Source of the DNA: JADJYF01 sp050186725
GTDB lineage: Bacteria > Pseudomonadota > Gammaproteobacteria > Ga0077536
Reading direction: 5' to 3'
Length of the DNA: 64,000 bases
NCBI GenBank assembly: GCA_050186725.1
Contig: JBFWYG010000001.1
Location: 62,001-126,000, forward strand
Under the pieces are notes generated by a model. The model had not been told where the DNA came from. It saw nothing but the letters and a program-made list of their open reading frames with translations, and made no database searches. The position numbers were made by a program, and so were the translations under genes. This document shows, one piece after another, positions 25,345 to 34,232 of the stretch (the first letter of the stretch is position 1; each line of letters starts with the position of its first letter).

Positions 25345-25944
25345 ATGCCCAGAACCCCACCCGGAGAGAGCCGCGCCCGCGTGCGCGACTACGTGCTCGA
25401 ACGCCTGCTGGCCGGTGCGCCGCCCTCGGTGCGCGAGGTGCAGGAGGCCTTCGGCTTTCGCTCCACCGCCACCGCCCGCGAACACCTCGACGCGCTGGTC
25501 GCGAGCGGCGAACTCGAGCAGGACAGCGGTCGCGATCGTGGCTATCGCCTGCCGGGCGGTTTCCAGCCCGGGCTGGTGCCGATACTCGGCCGCGTGCACG
25601 CCGGCAGCCTGCACGAGGCCGTGACCCACGCCGACGGCTACCTGCCGGTGCGGGCTGACCTCGCCCCACGCTGCTTCGCGCTGCGCGTGGCGGGCGAGAG
25701 CATGGCCGGACGCGAGATCCACGACGGCGACCTGCTGGTGGTGGAGCGCACGGGCCAGGCGCGCAGCGGCGACATCGTCGTGGCGCTGGTCGGCGACGAG
25801 GCGACGGTCAAGACCCTGCGGCGCGTGGGACGTCGCGTGCTGCTGGAAGCGGCCAACCCGGACTACGCGGACATCGATCCAGCGGACCGCGGACTCGAGT
25901 GCCGCATCCTCGGCCGCGTCATCGAAGTGCGGCGCGCGCTGTGA
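25345..25944 (+). CDS. lexA: LexA repressor
   Basis: 199-residue SOS repressor. The N-terminal winged helix (about 8-68) contains PSVREVQEAFGFRSTATAREHL, the DNA-reading helix region. The self-cleavage site Ala86-Gly87 (VHAGSL), the nucleophile Ser119 (GESMAG) and the general base Lys156 (ATVKTL) are present, so RecA-stimulated autoproteolysis should work. ATG 25345 gives the family-length protein; the frame continues upstream without similarity. The stop overlaps the start of a UvrD-type helicase (GTGA), so the two form one operon, a likely SOS unit. I did not recognise a LexA box by eye. Confidence 0.93.
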   Translation: MPRTPPGESRARVRDYVLERLLAGAPPSVREVQEAFGFRSTATAREHLDALVASGELEQDSGRDRGYRLPGGFQPGLVPILGRVHAGSLHEAVTHADGYLPVRADLAPRCFALRVAGESMAGREIHDGDLLVVERTGQARSGDIVVALVGDEATVKTLRRVGRRVLLEAANPDYADIDPADRGLECRILGRVIEVRRAL

Positions 25945-28013
25945 GCGCCGATACGCTCGGCCGCCTGAACGCCGCGCAGCGCGCGGCGGTGGCCTTCGGC
26001 GCGCCGGACGACGCGGGCCGCTGGCAGAGCGGCCCGCTGCTGGTGATCGCCGGCGCCGGCACCGGCAAGACGACCACGCTGGCCGCGCGCGTCGCGCACC
26101 TGTGCCTCAACGGCGTCGCGCCCGAGCGCATTCTGCTCTTGACCTTCACCCGTCTCGCGGCGCGCGAGATGACCCAGCGCGCCGAGCAGAGCGTGGCCGC
26201 GGCGCGCCAGGCGCAGCCGGGCGGCGCGCGAACCGCCGCCGCCGCGCGGGTCGACTGGGCCGGCACCTTCCACGCGCTCGCCGCGCGCTTCCTGCGTCAC
26301 TACCACCAGAGCCTCGGGCTCGAGGAAACTTTCAGCGTGCTCGATCGCGGCGACTCGGCCGACATGCTGGACGTCGAGCGCCAGGCGCTCGGCTATCACA
26401 AGAGCCGCGAACGCTTTCCGCAGAAGGCCACCTGCCTCGACATCTATTCGCGCACGGTCAACGCGCAGTGCCCGCTGGCCGAGACGCTCGCCGCGCACTT
26501 TCCGCACTTCGTGCAATGGCACGACGAGCTGAAAGCGCTGTTCGCCGCCTATGTCGAGCGCAAGCTCGCCCAGCAGACGCTCGACTACGACGACCTGCTG
26601 CTCTACTGGTACTACCTGGTGGAGGACGAGCGCGTCGCGCGCGACATCTCCGCGCATTTCGATCACATCCTGGTCGACGAATACCAGGACACCAACCGCC
26701 TGCAGGCCGACATCATTCGCCGCCTGCGGCCGGACGGCGCGGGCCTCACCGTGGTCGGTGACGACGCGCAGTCGATCTACGGCTTCCGCGCCGCGGCGGT
26801 GGAGAACATCCTGGACTTCCCCGCGCAGTTCCCCGGCGCCACCGTCATCAAGCTGGAAGACAACTACCGCTCGACGCAGGAGATCCTCGACACCTCCAAC
26901 GCGCTGATGCTGGACGCGTCGCGCAGCTACCAGAAGGCGCTGCGCGCCGCGCGCGGCGCCGGCCAGCGACCGTGCCTGGTGACCGTCGAGGACGAACAGG
27001 AGGAAGCGCACTACCTGTGCGAGCAGGTGCTCGAACGTCGCGAACAGGGCGTGCGCCTGTGGCACCAGGCGGTGCTGTTCCGCAACAGCCGCCACACCTT
27101 GAGGCTCGAAGTCGAGCTCGGCAAGCGCGACATTCCCTACGTCAAGTACGGCGGGCTCAAGTACCTGGAAACCGCGCACGTGAAGGACGTGCTCGCGGTG
27201 CTGAACTGGGCGGAAAACGCGCGCAATGAACTCGCCGCGTTCCGCGTGCTGCAACTCCTCGAAGGCATCGGCCCGGCGACCGCGCGCAAGGCCTGCGATG
27301 CATTGGCCGCGGCCGCCGGCGACTTCGCCGCGCTGGATGCCGTGGCGGGCCTGCCCGCCGGCGGCCGCGACGGCTGGGACGCCACCTCCAAGCTGATGCA
27401 AGGCCTGGTCTCCGCGCCCTGGCCCGGACAGATGGAACGCGTGCTCACCTGGTACCAGCCGCTGCTCGAGCGACGCTACGACCAGGCCTTTCCCCGCGAG
27501 GGCGACATCGAGCAACTGGCCCAGCTCGCGAACGACTATCCGTCGCGGCGCGCGTTTCTCACCGAGCTGACGCTCGACCCGCCGAGCGCGAGCGGCGATC
27601 TCGCCGGCCCACCGCACATCGACGAGGACTACCTGGTGCTGTCCACCGTGCATTCGGCCAAGGGCCAGGAATGGGACACGGTCTACCTGCAGCATTTCAG
27701 CGACGGCACCTTTCCGAACGAGTTCGCCGCGGGCGATCCGCACAAGCTGGAAGAAGAACGGCGGCTCGCCTACGTCGCGCTGACCCGCGCGAAGAATCGC
27801 CTGGTGCTGGTCAACCCGCTGAAGTACTTCGTGCCGCAGCAGCCGAAGCTCGGCGACCGTCACGTCTACGGCAGCAAGAGCCGCTTCCTGACCGAGCGTG
27901 TGCTCGCGACGCTGGATGCCGGCCACTGGAGCAGCCGCCAGGACGAACAACCCGCCTGGCGGCGGGATCTGCGTGTCGATCTGAAGGACCGCGCGCGGGC
28001 GATGTGGCGTTGA
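25941..28013 (+). CDS. UvrD/Rep-type superfamily I DNA helicase
   Basis: 690-residue 3'-5' DNA helicase. Motif I IAGAGTGKTT (residues 36-45), motif II VDEYQDTN, motif III GDDAQSIYGFRAA, motif IV region LEDNYRSTQEIL, motif V LSTVHSAKGQEWDTVYL and motif VI ERRLAYVALTRAKN are all intact. The start GTG 25941 overlaps the lexA stop. The operon with lexA suggests DNA-damage control and a role in repair or replication restart. It is shorter than UvrD and could be a Rep/PcrA paralogue. Confidence 0.92.
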   Translation: MSADTLGRLNAAQRAAVAFGAPDDAGRWQSGPLLVIAGAGTGKTTTLAARVAHLCLNGVAPERILLLTFTRLAAREMTQRAEQSVAAARQAQPGGARTAAAARVDWAGTFHALAARFLRHYHQSLGLEETFSVLDRGDSADMLDVERQALGYHKSRERFPQKATCLDIYSRTVNAQCPLAETLAAHFPHFVQWHDELKALFAAYVERKLAQQTLDYDDLLLYWYYLVEDERVARDISAHFDHILVDEYQDTNRLQADIIRRLRPDGAGLTVVGDDAQSIYGFRAAAVENILDFPAQFPGATVIKLEDNYRSTQEILDTSNALMLDASRSYQKALRAARGAGQRPCLVTVEDEQEEAHYLCEQVLERREQGVRLWHQAVLFRNSRHTLRLEVELGKRDIPYVKYGGLKYLETAHVKDVLAVLNWAENARNELAAFRVLQLLEGIGPATARKACDALAAAAGDFAALDAVAGLPAGGRDGWDATSKLMQGLVSAPWPGQMERVLTWYQPLLERRYDQAFPREGDIEQLAQLANDYPSRRAFLTELTLDPPSASGDLAGPPHIDEDYLVLSTVHSAKGQEWDTVYLQHFSDGTFPNEFAAGDPHKLEEERRLAYVALTRAKNRLVLVNPLKYFVPQQPKLGDRHVYGSKSRFLTERVLATLDAGHWSSRQDEQPAWRRDLRVDLKDRARAMWR

Positions 28014-28019
28014 TCGCAA

Positions 28020-28037
28020 GTCGGGTTGCAACCCGAC
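28020..28037. repeat. Perfect palindrome between convergent genes (REP-like hairpin)
   Basis: An 18-base perfect palindrome (GTCGGGTTGCAACCCGAC) lies between the convergent helicase and DUF899 genes. It shares the hairpin form of the REP units but lacks the GTAG head. It may act as a bidirectional terminator. Confidence 0.55.
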
Positions 28038-28048
28038 ATGCAGGCCGC

Positions 28049-28750
28049 TCAATACCGATCGTGGTGCTTCACCCAGGCCATGCTGAAATCGAGCGCGTCT
28101 TCGTCGCGTCCCTTGGGCACGAGGTCCAGCACCTGGTAAGCGCCGATCAGCATGTCGAGTCCGCGCGCGTAGGTCGAATAGGTATGGAACACCTGGCCGT
28201 CCGCATCGCGGTAGAACACGCTCGCGGCCGGTAATTCTGTCATCTGACCGTCGCGCGGCCGGTAGTTGTAGGTGGCGCGGCCGGCGGCGAGATCCTCGGG
28301 ACGCGACGAAGCGTCGTAGTCGTAGTTGAAGTCGTTGCCGTGGGCCGAGACCCAGGGGAAACGCCAGCCCATGCGCCGCTGGAAGGTGTCGATTTCCGCC
28401 AACGGTGCGCGCGACACGACGATGAAGGTGACGTCCCGCGCGCGCAGGTGGGGCTGCATGCCGTCGAAGTGATCGGCGAGATAGGAGCAGCTCTTGCAGC
28501 CCTCCTCCCAGCCGGGACCGAGCATGAAGTGGTAGACGAAGAGCTGGCTGCGCCCCGCGAACAGCTCCTCCAGCCGCCGAGGTCCGGCCGGCGTGTCGAA
28601 CACGTAGGTCTTGCTGACCGCCTCCCAGGGCAGCGCGCGACGGCGCGCGGCCAGCGCATCCCGCGCGCGGCTGAAGGCCTTTTCCTCTTCCAGCAGCGCG
28701 CGCCGGGCGGCGAGCCACTGCGCGTGATCGACGACGGGGTGCTCGGGCAT
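28049..28750 (-). CDS. DUF899 family thioredoxin-fold protein
   Basis: 233-residue protein of the DUF899 family, distantly related to thioredoxins and AhpC. GPGWEEGCKSCSYLADHFDG contains a CxxC pair, and TFIVVSRAPLAEIDTFQRRMGW and FNYDYDAS are characteristic. A thiol redox role is likely but unproven. ATG 28750 is preceded by GGAGACC; the frame continues to 28930 without similarity. It is divergent from the crotonase gene at 28929. Confidence 0.85.
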   Translation of the reverse strand: MPEHPVVDHAQWLAARRALLEEEKAFSRARDALAARRRALPWEAVSKTYVFDTPAGPRRLEELFAGRSQLFVYHFMLGPGWEEGCKSCSYLADHFDGMQPHLRARDVTFIVVSRAPLAEIDTFQRRMGWRFPWVSAHGNDFNYDYDASSRPEDLAAGRATYNYRPRDGQMTELPAASVFYRDADGQVFHTYSTYARGLDMLIGAYQVLDLVPKGRDEDALDFSMAWVKHHDRY

Positions 28751-28928
28751 GGCGGGTCTCCTTCGGTCGAGGTGAGCATGAAGCCGGCGTGTGCGCCTGC
28801 CCTGACTATCGACCCGCTTCAGGGGCTGGTCAAGCGCATCGAGGACGCCCGTTTCTACGTACAATCGCCGCTGTCCTCGGCCGCTGTCCCGCGCCGCTCG
28901 ACACTTCAATTCCGGAGCCGAGTCCACC

Positions 28929-29777
28929 ATGCACTACGAACAGATTGCCTATGCCGTCGAAGACGGCGTGCTGACACTGACGCTCAACCGTCCCGACAAG
29001 CTGAACGCTTTCACCCACACCATGCTGCGCGAACTCATCGACGCCTTCGATCGCGCCGACGCCGATGACGAGGTGCGCGTGATCATCGTGACCGGCGCCG
29101 GGCGCGGCTTCTGCGCGGGGGCTGATCTCTCGGCGGGCGCGGGCAGCTTCAACCATGCCGCCGAGCGCGACGCCGCCAGCCATCGCGATGGCGGCGGCCT
29201 GCTCACCTTGCGCATCTACGAGTCGCGCAAGCCGGTGATCGCCGCGATCAACGGCGCCGCGGTCGGCGTGGGCGCGACCATGACCCTGCCCATGGACATT
29301 CGGCTCGCTTCGTCGGACGCGCGGTTCGGCTTCGTGTTCGCGCGGCGCGGCATCGTGCCGGAAGCCTGTTCGAGCTGGTTCCTGCCACGCGTGGTCGGCA
29401 TCTCCCAGGCGCTGGAATGGGCCTACTCGGGCCGCGTGTTCCCGGCCCAGGAAGCGCTCGCCGGCGGCCTGGTGAAGGAAGTGCTGGCGCCGGAGGATCT
29501 CTTGCCGCGCGCCCGCGCCATCGCCGCCGAGATCGTCACCCAGACCTCGGCCATCTCGGTCACGCTCATTCGCCACATGATGTGGCGCATGCTGTCGGCC
29601 GACCACCCGATGGACGCGCACCGCATCGATTCGCGCGGCGTCTATGCCCTCGGCCAGACCGCCGATGCGAAGGAAGGCGTGAGCTCGTTTCTCGAGAAGC
29701 GCGCGCCGAAGTTTCCCGGGAAGGTCAGCCGCGACCTGCCTGACTTCTTTCCGTGGTGGGAAGAGCCGAAGTTCTGA
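28929..29777 (+). CDS. Enoyl-CoA hydratase/isomerase (crotonase) family
   Basis: 282-residue crotonase-fold protein. The first oxyanion motif is GRGFCAGADLS, the second INGAAVGVGATMTLPMDIRLAS, and GFVFARRGIVPEACSSWFLPRVVG gives the catalytic Glu region (Glu in VPEACSS). It probably hydrates or isomerises an enoyl-CoA in beta-oxidation. The C-terminal FPGKVSRDLPDFFPWWEEP is longer than in the shortest family members. A possible -10 box TACAAT lies at 28860-28865. Confidence 0.87.
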   Translation: MHYEQIAYAVEDGVLTLTLNRPDKLNAFTHTMLRELIDAFDRADADDEVRVIIVTGAGRGFCAGADLSAGAGSFNHAAERDAASHRDGGGLLTLRIYESRKPVIAAINGAAVGVGATMTLPMDIRLASSDARFGFVFARRGIVPEACSSWFLPRVVGISQALEWAYSGRVFPAQEALAGGLVKEVLAPEDLLPRARAIAAEIVTQTSAISVTLIRHMMWRMLSADHPMDAHRIDSRGVYALGQTADAKEGVSSFLEKRAPKFPGKVSRDLPDFFPWWEEPKF

Positions 29778-29793
29778 AGGCGCCGGAGACGAG

Positions 29794-29873
29794 GAATCGG
29801 GGACAGACCACGGTTTCGAAGGGCGTCAGGGACGGACCACGGCTTCCAGGAAACCGTGGTCTGTCCCCGATTC
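29794..29873. repeat. 24-base perfect inverted repeat with a degenerate third copy
   Basis: Left arm 29794-29817 and right arm 29850-29873 are exact reverse complements containing GGGGACAGACCACGG. The 32-base spacer holds a degenerate copy (about 29827-29846, GGGACGGACCACGG). The right arm overlaps the stop codon of the convergent P450 gene. It shares its core with the repeat at 22331-22358. Confidence 0.75.
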
Positions 29874-31119
29874 AGAGCCGCACGACGTTCACCATCAGCT
29901 CGGTGTAGCCCTGCAGGAAGTTCGACTGGAAGCGCTGGGGTTCGCCCACTACTTCTATACGCGCGTAGCGGTTCAGGATCTCGTCCCACAGGATGCGCAG
30001 CTGCATCTCGGCCACGCGGCTGCCGAGGCAACGGTGGATGCCGTGGCCGAAGGACAGGTGCTCGCGCGCGTTGCGGCGCGTGATGTCGAAACGGCCGGCG
30101 TCGTCGAACACGGCCTCGTCGCGATTGGCCGAGGCATACCACATCACCACCTTGTCGCCGGCGCGGATCTCCTGCCCCTGGAAGCTGAAATCGCGCTTCG
30201 CGGTGCGCCGCATGTGCGCCACCGGCGTCTGCCAGCGAATGATCTCGGACACCGCGTTGGGAAGGAGCGAACGATCGGCACGCAGGCGTTCCATCTGCCC
30301 CGGATGCCGGTGCATGGCGAGCACACCGCCGCTGATGGAATTGCGCGTGGTGTCGTTGCCGCCGACGATGAGCAGCATGAGATTGCCGAGGAACTCCATC
30401 GGGTCGTTGATCATGTCGCGCGTCTTGGGGTTGTGCGCGAGCAGCGAGATGAAGTCGAAGCGCGGCTCGCTCACCGCCGCCCGTTCCTGCCACAGGCGCG
30501 CAAAGTAAGCCAGGCAATCGCCGAGCACGCGGCGCCGCTCGGCCTCGTCAGTCTCGGCGCCGACGATGTCGGTGGTGGTGGTGGCGTCGGACCAGAAGGG
30601 CAGCAGGTGGCGGTCTTCCCAGGGAAAATCGAACAGCGTCGCGAGCATCTGCGTGGTCAGCTCACGTGACACGTGGTCGACCCAGTTGAAGGTCTCGCCG
30701 ACCGGCAGGCCGTCGAGAATCGCGCCGACGCGGCCGCGGATCAGCACTTCGAGTTCCTTCATGCGCGCGGCGCTCACCGCCGGGAGCACCGCCGCGCGCT
30801 CCTCGCTGTGGCGCGGCGGATCCATCTGGATGAACATCGGCGGCGCGAAGTCCGCCGGCGGATCGCCGAGCACGATGGCCGGCGAGTTGGAGAACACCTC
30901 GTGGTTCAGCTCGACCTGCGCGATGTCGGCGTGACGGGTGATCGACCAGAACGGACCAAACGCGCTCTCTGCCGTGTAGTGCACCGGCGACTCGCGCCGC
31001 AGGCGCGCGAACCACGGGCCGTGCAGTTCGAACTGGTAGAGATCCGGATGGCTCGGATCGAGCGCCGCGAGGGGCAGCTGCCAGGGATCGGTCTGCGCGA
31101 GGGGGGATGAGAGGGTCAT
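29872..31119 (-). CDS. Cytochrome P450 (third in the window)
   Basis: 415-residue soluble P450. The I helix has LLIVGGNDTTRNSISGG, the ExxR is SEIIR, and the haem loop FGHGIHRCLG places the ligand at Cys364. The GNDTTRN form is common in P450s acting on terpenoids, steroids and fatty acids, such as the CYP125/CYP142 and linalool hydroxylase groups, but this is family-level similarity only. ATG 31119 has a GAGGAC ribosome site. It is transcribed away from the crotonase gene downstream of a REP pair. No redox partner gene is near. Confidence 0.9.
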   Translation of the reverse strand: MTLSSPLAQTDPWQLPLAALDPSHPDLYQFELHGPWFARLRRESPVHYTAESAFGPFWSITRHADIAQVELNHEVFSNSPAIVLGDPPADFAPPMFIQMDPPRHSEERAAVLPAVSAARMKELEVLIRGRVGAILDGLPVGETFNWVDHVSRELTTQMLATLFDFPWEDRHLLPFWSDATTTTDIVGAETDEAERRRVLGDCLAYFARLWQERAAVSEPRFDFISLLAHNPKTRDMINDPMEFLGNLMLLIVGGNDTTRNSISGGVLAMHRHPGQMERLRADRSLLPNAVSEIIRWQTPVAHMRRTAKRDFSFQGQEIRAGDKVVMWYASANRDEAVFDDAGRFDITRRNAREHLSFGHGIHRCLGSRVAEMQLRILWDEILNRYARIEVVGEPQRFQSNFLQGYTELMVNVVRL

Positions 31120-31160
31120 GGCGTGTCCTCTTGCTGTAGGTGGCACCTGGAGGGCGAAGC

Positions 31161-31235
31161 TGTAGGGCGGGTTTCAACCCGCCAGACACGGCCTATGACA
31201 AGGGCCGTGCCTGGCCGATTGAAATCGGCCCTACA
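31161..31235. repeat. Inverted REP pair (BIME-like)
   Basis: Two units, 31161-31183 and 31213-31235 (inverted), surround a 29-base spacer that has its own CACGGCC/GGCCGTG arms. The second unit supplies the TAG stop codon (31231-31233) of the crotonase gene. Confidence 0.75.
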
Positions 31236-32010
31236 CGCCACGGAACCTGGGCGTGCGCTTCTGCAGGAAGGCTTCGCGCCCTTCGCGGTAATCCGCGCTG
31301 TCGAAGCAGCGCGTGGCGAGCGCCGCGCAGGCGGCGAAGTCAGCATGCTCGGCGATGAGGGCGTTGATCGCGGCCTTCGAAGCGGCCTGGGTGAGCGGCG
31401 CGTTGGCGGCGAGTCCGGCGGCGAAATCGCGTACCCAGTCCTCGAGTTCGGCGGTGGGCAGCACGCGATTGACGAGCCCCATGGACCGCGCTTCCTCCGC
31501 GCCGTAGCGCCGCGCGCCGAACATGATCTCGCGCGCGTTGGCATGGCCGACGGTGGCCACCAGGCGGCGATGGCCGGCGAGTCCGTAGCCGACGCCGAGG
31601 CGTGCCGCGGGGATCGCGAACTGGCTGTCGTCCGCGCAGTAGCGCAGATCGCAGGACAGCGCTAGCGCGAGGCCGCCGCCGAGGCAGTAGCCGCGGATCT
31701 GCGCGATGACCGGCTTGCGGGCATTCTCGAGCGCACGATGCGCGGCGCCGGTCGCCGCCTCGTAGGCGCGTGTCGCGTCGCCGTCGGCGCGATTGCGTTC
31801 GAATTCCGAGATGTCCGCGCCGGCGGCGAAGGCCACCTCGCCCGCGCCGCGCAGCACGATGACCCGCAGGTCCGCGTCGGCCTCGAGATCGGCCACGGCC
31901 GCCGGCAGCGCGCGCCACATGTCCGCGCCGATGGCGTTGCGCCGCGCCGGGTTGTCGAGAATGACGTACCCGATGGGACCTTCGCGTGCGATCCTGACCG
32001 TGCCGCTCAT
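31231..32010 (-). CDS. Enoyl-CoA hydratase/isomerase (second crotonase)
   Basis: 259-residue crotonase. Oxyanion motifs are EVAFAAGADISEF and GYCLGGGLALALSCDLRYC; AIPAARLGVGYGLAG is the region where hydratases carry the second catalytic Glu. Here it reads RLGVGYG, so the Glu is not evident and isomerase or another acyl-CoA activity is possible. The start is ATG 32010, where homology begins; the frame extends to 32082. It lies upstream of the P450 on the same strand, separated by a REP pair. Confidence 0.86.
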   Translation of the reverse strand: MSGTVRIAREGPIGYVILDNPARRNAIGADMWRALPAAVADLEADADLRVIVLRGAGEVAFAAGADISEFERNRADGDATRAYEAATGAAHRALENARKPVIAQIRGYCLGGGLALALSCDLRYCADDSQFAIPAARLGVGYGLAGHRRLVATVGHANAREIMFGARRYGAEEARSMGLVNRVLPTAELEDWVRDFAAGLAANAPLTQAASKAAINALIAEHADFAACAALATRCFDSADYREGREAFLQKRTPRFRGV

Positions 32011-32168
32011 CGCCTCATCGCTCCCCTGGCTGATGCGCCGCGCGCTCACTGGGCGCGCCGGCCTGCACGCAATTGACCACAATCCGCGCGCCAGTGAAAG
32101 CGTTCAGGCGCTTGGACCGCGCGGCCGCCTGGCGCATCATGCGCCTTCCTTTCGCGCGGAGCCTCGTC

Positions 32169-34226
32169 ATGAAAACCGTCCACGGCGCCTGTCCCCACGA
32201 CTGTCCCGACACCTGCGCCTGGCAGGTGACGGTGGACGACGCGGGTCGCGCCGTGGGCCTCGCGGGCACGCCAGATCATCCCTACACGCGTGGCGCGCTA
32301 TGCTCCAAGCTCAAGCGCTACCCCGAGCGTGTGTACAGCGCCGAGCGTCTGCTGCATCCGCTGCGCCGCAGCGGGCCGAAGGGCAGCGGCCGCTTCGAAC
32401 GCGTGAGCTGGGACGAGGCGCTCGCCGAAGTCGTGGCGCGTCTCGAAGACGGCATCGCCCGGCACGGGCCACTCACCGCCATGCCGGCCAATTTCGCCGG
32501 CACCATCGGCATCCTGCAGCGCTGGGCAGGCGACGCATTCTTCGCGCGTCTCGGCGCGACCGGCGTCGATCGTCAGATCTGCGGCAACGTCGCCTACACC
32601 GCGGTCGCGAACACCGTCGGCCCCGGCGCCAGCATCCTTCCCGAGGATCTCGCGCACAGCCGGCTCATCATCGTGTGGGGCACCAATACCGCCGCGACCA
32701 ACGTGCACCTGTGGGGCGGCCCGATCCGCGAGGCGCGGCGCCAGGGCGCGCAGGTGGTGGTGATCGATCCGGTGCGCACCCCCACCGCCGCCCATGCCGA
32801 CTGGCACGTGCAGCTGCAGCCGGGCAGCGACGCGGCGCTCGCGCTCGGCATGATGCACGTCATCGTGCGCGACGAACTGCATGACACGGACTACATCGCG
32901 CGCCACACCCAGGGCTTCGACGCGCTCGCTGCGCGGCTCGCCGAGTATCCGCCGGCGCGGGTCGCCGAGATCACGGGGCTCGACATCGACACCATCGAAC
33001 GCCTCGCGCGGCTCTACGCCACCACGCGACCCACGGCGATTCGCCTGATGGTCGGCATGGAACGCTACTCCAACGGTTCGCTCGGTTTCCGCGCCGCGGC
33101 CTGCCTGCCGGCGCTGACCGGCGCGTGGCGCGAGCGCGGCGGCGGTCTGTGCCACTTCACCGGGCACCTGGTGGTCGAGGCGCTGGACTTCAGCGCGGTG
33201 TTCGGCCCCGGCAAGGAGCCGCCGCCGGCGCGCACCGTGCACCTCGCGCAGCTCGGCCGCGCGCTCACCGACCCGCGCATGGACCCACCCATCACCTGGC
33301 TCATGGTCTACAACCTGAACCCGGTGGTGACCATGCCGAACCAGAGCCTCGTGCGGCAGGGCCTCCTGCGCGAGGATCTCTTCACCGTGGTGCACGAGCA
33401 CTTCATGACCGACACCGCGCGCTACGCCGACATCCTGCTGCCGGCCACCATGCAGTTCGAGCACTGGGAACTGATGGGCTCGTGGGGGCAGGACTACGTG
33501 GCGATCAACCCGCCCGCCATCGCGCCACGCGGCGAGGCCATCGCCAACACCGAGCTGTTCCGTCGCCTGTCCCGCGCGCTCGGCTTCGATGAGCCCTGGC
33601 TCACGAGCGACGACGAGACGCGCGTGCGCCAGCTGCTGGCGACCGGCCATCCCTGGCTCGGCGGCGTGGACTTCGACGAACTCTCGCGTCGCGGCTGGAT
33701 GCGCCTCGCGCTGCCCGAGGACTACCGGCCGCGGGCGAACGGCGGCTTCACCACGCCGAGCGGCAAGTGCGAGTTCCATTCGCCGACCTTGGCCGCGGCC
33801 GGGCTCGATCCCCTGCCCGGCTACGTGCCCATCAGCGAGGGCGACGACGCGCGCCGCGCCTGGCCGCTGCGCCTGGTGTCGGCCAAGGTCGCGCACTTCC
33901 TGAACTCGGAATACGTCAATCCGCGCCAGGCGAGCACCCGCGGGCAGCAGCCCGAGATCCAGCTCCATCCTGAAGACGCCGCAGCGCGCGCCATCGCCAG
34001 CGGCGACGCGGTGCGCATGTGGAACGGGCTCGGTCAAGTGCGCGCGGTGGCGCGGGTGTCGGGCGACACGCCGGCGGGGGTGGTGTCGCTACCCTTCAGC
34101 TGGTGGCCGGTGGACAGCCTGGACGGCGCCGCCTCGGCCAATGCGCTGACGCCGGACGGTCTGTCCGACCGGCGCTTCGGCAGCAATGCCTTCGACGCGC
34201 GGGTGGAAGTGGCGAAGCTCGCCTAG
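32169..34226 (+). CDS. Molybdopterin oxidoreductase (formate dehydrogenase / DMSO reductase family)
   Basis: 685-residue molybdopterin enzyme. The N-terminal [4Fe-4S] motif is ACPHDCPDTCAW...GALCSK, found in a large group of oxidoreductases that includes formate dehydrogenase- and thiosulfate reductase-like proteins. IIVWGTNTAATNVHLW and VVVIDPVRTPTA bind the pterin cofactors, and the C-terminal molydop-binding domain spans about 570-680. There is no Tat signal, so it is probably cytoplasmic. ATG 32169 has GGAG 7 bases upstream; the frame extends to 32073. No partner subunit is encoded nearby. Confidence 0.88.
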   Translation: MKTVHGACPHDCPDTCAWQVTVDDAGRAVGLAGTPDHPYTRGALCSKLKRYPERVYSAERLLHPLRRSGPKGSGRFERVSWDEALAEVVARLEDGIARHGPLTAMPANFAGTIGILQRWAGDAFFARLGATGVDRQICGNVAYTAVANTVGPGASILPEDLAHSRLIIVWGTNTAATNVHLWGGPIREARRQGAQVVVIDPVRTPTAAHADWHVQLQPGSDAALALGMMHVIVRDELHDTDYIARHTQGFDALAARLAEYPPARVAEITGLDIDTIERLARLYATTRPTAIRLMVGMERYSNGSLGFRAAACLPALTGAWRERGGGLCHFTGHLVVEALDFSAVFGPGKEPPPARTVHLAQLGRALTDPRMDPPITWLMVYNLNPVVTMPNQSLVRQGLLREDLFTVVHEHFMTDTARYADILLPATMQFEHWELMGSWGQDYVAINPPAIAPRGEAIANTELFRRLSRALGFDEPWLTSDDETRVRQLLATGHPWLGGVDFDELSRRGWMRLALPEDYRPRANGGFTTPSGKCEFHSPTLAAAGLDPLPGYVPISEGDDARRAWPLRLVSAKVAHFLNSEYVNPRQASTRGQQPEIQLHPEDAAARAIASGDAVRMWNGLGQVRAVARVSGDTPAGVVSLPFSWWPVDSLDGAASANALTPDGLSDRRFGSNAFDARVEVAKLA

Positions 34227-34232
34227 GCGAGC

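Noticed and set aside
25863..28718. Very long antisense open frames, such as this one, 21193-23661 (+), 902-2695 (-) and 32298-34037 (-)
   Set aside because: They lie opposite clear genes, show repetitive Arg/Ala/His-rich translation without domains, and arise from GC-rich third positions.
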